From Albibacterium profundi (GTDB taxonomy: Bacteria > Bacteroidota > Bacteroidia > Sphingobacteriales > Sphingobacteriaceae): a DNA stretch of 64,000 bases. Every line of letters starts with the position of its first letter. Position 1 is the stretch's first letter. Positions 58,971 through 64,000 of the stretch are shown here, one piece after another. Under the pieces are notes generated by a model. That model saw nothing but the letters and a program-made list of their open reading frames with translations. It was not told where the DNA came from and searched no databases. The stretch lies in the NCBI RefSeq assembly GCF_042159835.1, contig NZ_JBBVGT010000002.1, positions 1,054,001 to 1,118,000 on the forward strand, in the 5' to 3' direction. Position numbers and translations under genes: made by a program.

Positions 58971-60155
58971 ATGCTTCAAAACGAAATAAAAGAACTGGCT
59001 AAACAAATTCACCCCGAAACCATTGCAAATCGAAGACATCTGCATACAAACCCAGAACTGTCATTCGAAGAATTTAATACTGCTTCTTTTATAAAAAACA
59101 AACTAGACGAACTAGACATACCATGGGAAAGTATGGCAACCACTGGAGTAATTGGCCTGATCAAAGGCGATTTAGAATCAGACAAGGTCATTGCTTTACG
59201 TGCAGATATGGATGCTCTGCCGATACAAGAGGTAGATGGTAGGAGCTACGGATCTTCAAAACCAGGAGTGATGCACGCCTGCGGCCATGATGTTCACACT
59301 TCTTCTTTATTGGGAACAGCAAAGATTTTGAGCAGTTTGAAAAGTAAATTTGCAGGTACGGTCAAACTGATATTCCAACCAGGTGAGGAAAAACTTCCTG
59401 GTGGCGCCAGCCTCCTAATCAAAGAAGGCGTTCTTTCAAATCCCGCTCCCGACGCGGTGATAGGACAGCATGTTCTACCACTCATCGACAGCGGAAAGAT
59501 TGGCTTTCGATCTGGAAAATACATGGCATCCGCTGATGAGCTATATGTGCGTGTTATTGGGAAAGGTGGTCATGGCGCACAACCTCAAGAGAATATAGAC
59601 CCGATTGTTATTACCGCACATATTATCACAGCTCTACAGCAAATTGTTAGTCGTATTGGCGATCCAAAAACACCATCTGTGCTTTCTTTCGGTAAAATTA
59701 TAGCCGACGGGGCAACCAACGTGATACCCAATGAGGTCTACTTGGAAGGTACTTTCCGCACGTTTGACGAAGCTTGGAGAAAGGAAGCTCATCATCGTAT
59801 GAAAAAGATGGCCGAAGGAATGGCGGAAAGTATGGGCGCTCGCTGTGAATTCGAGGTAAGAAAAGGCTATCCTTTCTTAGTTAATGAGGAAAAATTAACT
59901 GCATCCGTTCGTTCGTTTGCGGAGGACTATCTTGGCAAAGAGAATATAGTCGACCTCGACCTGTGGCTCGCAGCCGAAGATTTTGCTTATTATTCACAGC
60001 AAGCAGATGCTTGTTTTTATCGCTTAGGGACACGAAACGAAGCGCGGGGCATCACATCGGCAGTCCACACCACTACTTTTGACATTGACGAAGAAGCTCT
60101 CCAACTAAGTACTGGCCTAATGGCTTATATTAGCATCAAGCAGCTCGGCAATTAA
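58971..60155 (+). CDS. M20 family amidohydrolase (N-acyl amino acid / IAA-amino acid hydrolase type)
   Basis: A 394-residue zinc-dependent amidohydrolase. The metal-binding region reads ALRADMDALPIQE (about 77-89), MHACGHDVHTSSLLG (about 101-115) and FQPGEEKLPGGASLL with the catalytic Glu pair (about 137-151). A dimerisation lid domain (about 185-300, RVIGKGGHGAQPQENIDP) and a C-terminal AEDFAYYSQ zinc ligand follow. The CGHDVH motif is that of the M20D branch, which removes N-acyl groups from amino acids, hippurate or indole-acetyl amino acids. It is soluble with no signal peptide. It lies in the run between the SPOR gene and a mechanosensitive channel. Substrate unknown. Confidence 0.88.
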   Translation: MLQNEIKELAKQIHPETIANRRHLHTNPELSFEEFNTASFIKNKLDELDIPWESMATTGVIGLIKGDLESDKVIALRADMDALPIQEVDGRSYGSSKPGVMHACGHDVHTSSLLGTAKILSSLKSKFAGTVKLIFQPGEEKLPGGASLLIKEGVLSNPAPDAVIGQHVLPLIDSGKIGFRSGKYMASADELYVRVIGKGGHGAQPQENIDPIVITAHIITALQQIVSRIGDPKTPSVLSFGKIIADGATNVIPNEVYLEGTFRTFDEAWRKEAHHRMKKMAEGMAESMGARCEFEVRKGYPFLVNEEKLTASVRSFAEDYLGKENIVDLDLWLAAEDFAYYSQQADACFYRLGTRNEARGITSAVHTTTFDIDEEALQLSTGLMAYISIKQLGN

Positions 60156-60191
60156 TTCTTTAACTTTTTAATCCACACAAACTTTTTTAGT

Positions 60192-61553
60192 ATGGAAGTA
60201 TTATCCGATAATCTAGGTCAAAACCTGGAGAAGTCATCTAGTTTCATAAGTAAGTACTCATATGATATGCTTGTCAAATGGGGAGTTTCTCAGGATTGGG
60301 CAGCCTTAGTGAACTGTCTTGTTCTTCTGGCACTATTGCTCATACTTATTTTTGTAATTCATGGCATTGTTCGGGGAATTTTCCGCATCATCCTTAGCAA
60401 GATGACCAAAAATGACGATTCGCTTTTGGCATATCTGCGCATACATCGCTTTCCTCACTATTTAGCACTTATCGCACCAGTCAGTTTGATTCACGCCGCC
60501 TTGCCGATAGTTTTTGAAAACTATCCTGCTTGGATACGACCCTTATCTCTTTTAACAGATCTTTATTCTGTATTCATGGTGGTCTCGATCATTACATCTG
60601 TAGCTCGGGCATTAATCGATGTACTTAAACAGAAAAACGAAGTTTTTAGGTTCCGACCTATGGAGAGTTTTATCCAGATCCTAACATTTGTTCTTTTCTT
60701 CTTCGGTGCCATTTTTATGTATGTGCGGGTTACTCAAAACTCACCATTAGAGTTCTTTGCAATATTGGGCGCTACCTCAGCAGTTCTACTTCTAATTTTC
60801 CAAGACACCATTAAGGGCTTTGCTGCAAGCATACAAGTAACGACAAATGATATGGTCCGAATTGGCGATTGGATTGCTATGCCGAAATATGGAACGGATG
60901 GCGACGTGTTGGAGATTAACCTGACAACCGTAAAAATTCAAAATTGGGACAAGACGATTACTACGGTGCCAACCTATGCATTAATATCGGATGCTTTTCA
61001 TAATTACCGAGGAATGCAGATGAGCGGGGGACGACGAATTAAACGATCGATCATTGTTAAGCAATCTTCCGTACGTTTCCTAGAGGATGATGAATTAGCT
61101 GACTTTAAGAAAATACAAGGTATTGCTGACTATATTCACGAAAGACAAGCAGAGATTACGAAACACAATGACAAATTGGGCATGGACCGATCGCTCCGAG
61201 TAAATGGACGAAACCTTACGAATGCTGGACTTTTTAGAAAGTATATCGATTGGTATCTTCGAACACATATGGGCATTAATAAAGATATGACTATCCTCGT
61301 AAGACAACTAGATCCTACTAACAAAGGACTTCCTTTCGAGGTATATACGTTTACCGATACTGTAAAGTGGATGGAATATGAAGCTATCTTATCAGATATT
61401 TTTGATCATTTGATTTCTTCTGTCAAATATTTTGATTTAGAAATATTCGAGGATGTAGCCGGAAGCGATGCGTTAGCTTTGAAGCCTGGCCACCCTAATC
61501 CTAAAAACAATGAACTTCCCGAATCCAAAAACAACCACGATAAAGAAAATTAA
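60192..61553 (+). CDS. Mechanosensitive ion channel family protein (MscS/YbdG-like)
   Basis: A 453-residue membrane protein with five predicted helices (about 40-62, 90-112, 118-142, 158-180 and 185-207). The last one carries the glycine/alanine-rich pore motif FAILGATSAVLLLIFQDTIKGF. The cytosolic MscS-type beta domain follows (about 215-300, VRIGDWIAMPKYGTDGDVLEINLTTVKIQNWD), as in YbdG. Such channels open on osmotic downshock. The C-terminal tail is polar and unstructured. It is followed by dnaG after 26 nt. Confidence 0.9.
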   Translation: MEVLSDNLGQNLEKSSSFISKYSYDMLVKWGVSQDWAALVNCLVLLALLLILIFVIHGIVRGIFRIILSKMTKNDDSLLAYLRIHRFPHYLALIAPVSLIHAALPIVFENYPAWIRPLSLLTDLYSVFMVVSIITSVARALIDVLKQKNEVFRFRPMESFIQILTFVLFFFGAIFMYVRVTQNSPLEFFAILGATSAVLLLIFQDTIKGFAASIQVTTNDMVRIGDWIAMPKYGTDGDVLEINLTTVKIQNWDKTITTVPTYALISDAFHNYRGMQMSGGRRIKRSIIVKQSSVRFLEDDELADFKKIQGIADYIHERQAEITKHNDKLGMDRSLRVNGRNLTNAGLFRKYIDWYLRTHMGINKDMTILVRQLDPTNKGLPFEVYTFTDTVKWMEYEAILSDIFDHLISSVKYFDLEIFEDVAGSDALALKPGHPNPKNNELPESKNNHDKEN

Positions 61554-61579
61554 TTAACTTTACGGTGGAGGATATTTGA

Positions 61580-63523
61580 GTGATTAAGCAACGTACCATC
61601 GACCGTGTATTCGATACCATTCGCATAGAAGAGGTGGTAGGTGATTTTGTCGATTTAAAAAAAAGGGGCACAAACCTAATTGGTTTATGCCCCTTTCATA
61701 ATGAAAAAACCCCTTCATTCAATGTATCAATAAGTAAAGGGATTTACAAGTGTTTTGGATGTGGTGAAGGCGGCCACGCGGTTGACTTCGTCATGAAACA
61801 CGAAAAATACTCGTACCCCGAAACTATCCGCTACCTTGCCAAAAAATATAATATTGAGGTTGAAGAAGAAGAACAAAGTGAAGAGCAACAGCTGATACAT
61901 GATCGTCGCGAAAGCCTATACATTGTAACCAGTTGGGCAGCAGATGTTTTCCAAAAAAGTTTATGGGAAACAGATGAAGGTAAATCCATTGGCCTAAGTT
62001 ACTTCCGAGAACGTGGTTACCGCGATGATATCATTAAAAAATTTGAGTTAGGTTACTCACCAGAAAGCTGGGACTATTTATATAAACAGGCAAAAGCAGA
62101 AGGCCACCAAGAAGAGTATCTAGTTAGTACAGGTTTGATCATCCAGAAAGAGGGGGGTAAGAGCTACGATCGATTCCGTAGTCGAGTAATGTTTCCTATC
62201 CACAACCTCACTGGGAGAGCACTGGGTTTTGGTGGGCGTACTTTAAAAACCGACAAAAAGGTACCCAAGTATGTAAACTCACCCGAGAGCGAAATCTATC
62301 ATAAGTCAGCCATCCTCTACGGGTTGTATTTTGCAAAAAAAGCCATCGTCAACACCGATACGTGTTACTTAGTAGAGGGTTATGCTGATGTTTTATCCAT
62401 GCACCAAGCAGGGGTGGAAAATGTAGTAGCATCTTCGGGGACTTCGCTTACCATTGAGCAGGTCAAATTGATTTCCCGATTTACAAAGAACGTGACCATG
62501 CTTTATGACGGAGATGCGGCAGGGATAAAGGCGTCGCTTAGGGGAACCGACATGTTATTAAAGGAAGGCTTAAATGTTCGCATTCTGCTTTTTCCCGAAG
62601 GGAACGACCCAGATTCTTATATTCAAAAGTTTGGTCCAAAAAGTTTCCAAGACTACATTGAACAGAACCAACAAGACTTTATTTCCTTTAAAACCCAAGT
62701 GCTGCTCAACGAAGCAGGTAATGATCCTGTAAAACGAGCTGGAGTAATCCGTGAAATTGTAGAGAGTATTGCATTAATTCCTGATTCCATAAAGGCATCG
62801 TTATTTATTCGGGACTGTAGTGTGAAACTTGACATCGAAGAGCGAATATTAATTGCCGAGCTAAATAAGATTAAGCTTCAAGAGGCTAAAAAACGACAAT
62901 CAAACCCTTCACTTGGCAATAAACCAGCGGCTACAGTCGGAACCGATCCGAGTAGCGTTCCGCAGACTACCGATCGGCCGAAAGCGGTCAACTCGAACGA
63001 CCTTCAAGAAAAGGAGATTATTCGATTGCTTCTTCTTTATGGTGACCAACCGGCAACATGGTTAGAGAATGACAACTATCCCATTGCTGTCCTGATACTT
63101 TCTTCACTTCAAGATATCGAATTTACTCATCCCGAAGCAAAGAAAATTATGGACATCTTCATCGAATATGTTAACAAACAAGATTTACCAGAGAACCGCT
63201 TCTTCATCACACACGGCGACAAAGGAATTTCAAGTCTAGCCATTTCTCTTTTATCTAATCCATACAATCTGAGCCCTAACTGGAATGATGAAAAGCGACA
63301 AATCTATGTGAAACAGGAAACCGACAACCTGAAAGACACTGTACTACGTGCAATTTTTAGGATGAAAAGACGAAAAATAGACGAACGGATCCAACAGGTT
63401 CGAGAAGAAATGAAATCTGAGTCGAATGCAGATAATATTTCAATTCTACTACATAAGTACCAAAAACTCAAAGAAGTAGAGAAAGAAACCCTGGAATTTT
63501 TAGGAACGGTTATAAGCAGGTAA
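61580..63523 (+). CDS. dnaG: DNA primase
   Basis: DnaG lays down RNA primers for DNA replication and binds the DnaB helicase by its C-terminus. The 647-residue protein starts with a GTG at 61580. It has the CHC2 zinc-binding module (C37, H40, C58, C61), the primase core and the Toprim catalytic domain (about 260-350) with VEGYADVLSMHQAG and LYDGDAAGIKAS. A helical C-terminal helicase-binding region follows (about 460-647), preceded by a low-complexity Pro/Ser/Asn linker near 440-475. No rpsU or rpoD is adjacent, unlike in gammaproteobacteria. yraN follows after 2 nt. Confidence 0.96.
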   Translation: MIKQRTIDRVFDTIRIEEVVGDFVDLKKRGTNLIGLCPFHNEKTPSFNVSISKGIYKCFGCGEGGHAVDFVMKHEKYSYPETIRYLAKKYNIEVEEEEQSEEQQLIHDRRESLYIVTSWAADVFQKSLWETDEGKSIGLSYFRERGYRDDIIKKFELGYSPESWDYLYKQAKAEGHQEEYLVSTGLIIQKEGGKSYDRFRSRVMFPIHNLTGRALGFGGRTLKTDKKVPKYVNSPESEIYHKSAILYGLYFAKKAIVNTDTCYLVEGYADVLSMHQAGVENVVASSGTSLTIEQVKLISRFTKNVTMLYDGDAAGIKASLRGTDMLLKEGLNVRILLFPEGNDPDSYIQKFGPKSFQDYIEQNQQDFISFKTQVLLNEAGNDPVKRAGVIREIVESIALIPDSIKASLFIRDCSVKLDIEERILIAELNKIKLQEAKKRQSNPSLGNKPAATVGTDPSSVPQTTDRPKAVNSNDLQEKEIIRLLLLYGDQPATWLENDNYPIAVLILSSLQDIEFTHPEAKKIMDIFIEYVNKQDLPENRFFITHGDKGISSLAISLLSNPYNLSPNWNDEKRQIYVKQETDNLKDTVLRAIFRMKRRKIDERIQQVREEMKSESNADNISILLHKYQKLKEVEKETLEFLGTVISR

Positions 63524-63525
63524 AT

Positions 63526-63888
63526 ATGTCAATACATTTAGAAACAGGCCGGTCTGGCGAAGCTGAAGCATGCAGATTTGTAAATGAAATTGGATATACT
63601 ATATTAGAAGTGAACTGGCGCTATAAACACCTTGAAGTCGATATCATTGCGATGGACAAAGATGTATTAGTCTTTATAGAGGTTAAAACACGTAAAAGTT
63701 TGCTCTATGGCCAACCCTATGAAGCGGTTGACTATCGGAAACAACAAAAACTCAATCGGGCAGCCAACCTATACATTTCATACAAAAAACACCAAGGTGA
63801 TATTCGCTTTGATATTATTTCTATATTCTCCGACCCAGCCAAGAAGATGAAGGTGGAGCATATCAAGGATGCTTTTTGGCCCGAATAG
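63526..63888 (+). CDS. YraN family protein (UPF0102)
   Basis: A 120-residue protein with the endonuclease-like fold of the UPF0102/YraN family. Its family signature is GRSGEAEACRFVNEIGYTILEVNWRYKHLEVDIIAMDKDVLVFIEVKTRK (about residues 8-57), which includes EVDII and the FIEVKTRK pattern of Holliday-junction-resolvase-like nucleases. Length matches the family. Its cellular role is not established; a DNA repair or processing function is suggested only by the fold. It is 2 nt after dnaG and likely co-transcribed with it. Confidence 0.88.
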   Translation: MSIHLETGRSGEAEACRFVNEIGYTILEVNWRYKHLEVDIIAMDKDVLVFIEVKTRKSLLYGQPYEAVDYRKQQKLNRAANLYISYKKHQGDIRFDIISIFSDPAKKMKVEHIKDAFWPE

Positions 63889-63933
63889 TCTTTTAAAACA
63901 TAAATCATTATTTTAGCGAAATATTGAAATCGT

Positions 63934-64000
63934 ATGAGAAATTTATTCCTTTCTGTAATCAGCTTGTTTATTATCGTTTCGGTAGGATGCAACAGCCAAA
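63934..64000 (+). CDS. Predicted lipoprotein, 3' end cut by the window edge
   Basis: The first 22 codons of an ORF that runs off the window. They give a lipoprotein signal sequence, a short basic start (MRNLF), a hydrophobic stretch (LSVISLFIIV) and a lipobox SVGC, with Cys at residue 19. It begins 45 nt after the YraN-family gene on the same strand. Nothing of the mature protein is visible, so its function cannot be named. Confidence 0.65.
   Translation, partial: MRNLFLSVISLFIIVSVGCNSQ

Noticed and set aside
1..64000. Mobile elements, prophage, CRISPR, restriction or toxin-antitoxin systems
   Set aside because: I saw no transposase, integrase, phage, Cas or toxin motif in any frame and no long repeat array. 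Gene order is that of a housekeeping chromosome segment.

Overview
The window is a 64 kb piece of the core chromosome of a Bacteroidota bacterium, most likely a member of the Sphingobacteriaceae or a close relative. The evidence is the gene content (DUF4292 lipoprotein, OMP_b-brl_3 outer-membrane receptor, NagB/PIG-L fusion, a long SecA with a C-terminal zinc finger, two-lipoyl-domain PDH E2), repeated TAnnTTTG -7 promoter elements (some with a TTTG/TTG -33 element 19-22 nt upstream), and the lack of strong Shine-Dalgarno sequences. Coding density is very high. No gap without a gene exceeds 300 bases, and I see no rRNA, tRNA, CRISPR array, transposase, integrase or phage gene.

Layout. 1-8.4 kb: dxs (cut by the left edge), scpA, glyA, a siderophore-interacting flavoprotein, comF-rlmN and an amidohydrolase. 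8.4-17.4 kb: an envelope block with a polysaccharide flippase, dut, a TPR protein, a DUF4292 lipoprotein, an EnvC-like factor, TatA, a LysM lytic transglycosylase, a phosphoribosyltransferase and an NlpC/P60 hydrolase. 17.6-24.9 kb: pyruvate dehydrogenase E1-alpha and E2, a tyrosine phosphatase, an S9 peptidase lipoprotein, asparaginase and TatD. 25-33.7 kb: FKBP lipoprotein, NrnA-like phosphoesterase, ndk, pdxJ-ahcY, a bacilliredoxin, cdaA, rsgA-dtd-MazG and a ComB-family phosphatase. 33.7-41.7 kb: gcvT, rnhB, polA, purD, an isomerase/reductase pair for unsaturated fatty-acid oxidation, and clpS. 41.9-51.2 kb: an outer-membrane receptor, a small haem-b-like membrane protein, the trp leader with trpE-trpG-trpC, anmK and the nagB fusion. 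51.2-64 kb: a secreted flavoprotein, an OmpA lipoprotein, pgi, secA, a SPOR protein, an M20 amidohydrolase, a mechanosensitive channel, dnaG, a YraN protein and the start of a lipoprotein gene.

The clearest piece of unannotated biology is the region in front of trpE. A 15-codon leader ORF with three consecutive Trp codons is followed by segments that can form the classic 1:2, 2:3 and 3:4 alternative hairpins, the last being an intrinsic terminator just before trpE. This is a complete ribosome-mediated tryptophan attenuator, and its -7 promoter element sits so close to the leader ATG that the leader mRNA may be nearly leaderless. Other points of interest are a DECR1-like/ECI-like gene pair, a divergent amino-sugar pair (anmK/nagB-PIG-L), an orphan ComB phosphatase, four genes with TTG as the only sensible start, and a trp cluster without trpD. 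Most of the rest is ordinary housekeeping sequence.
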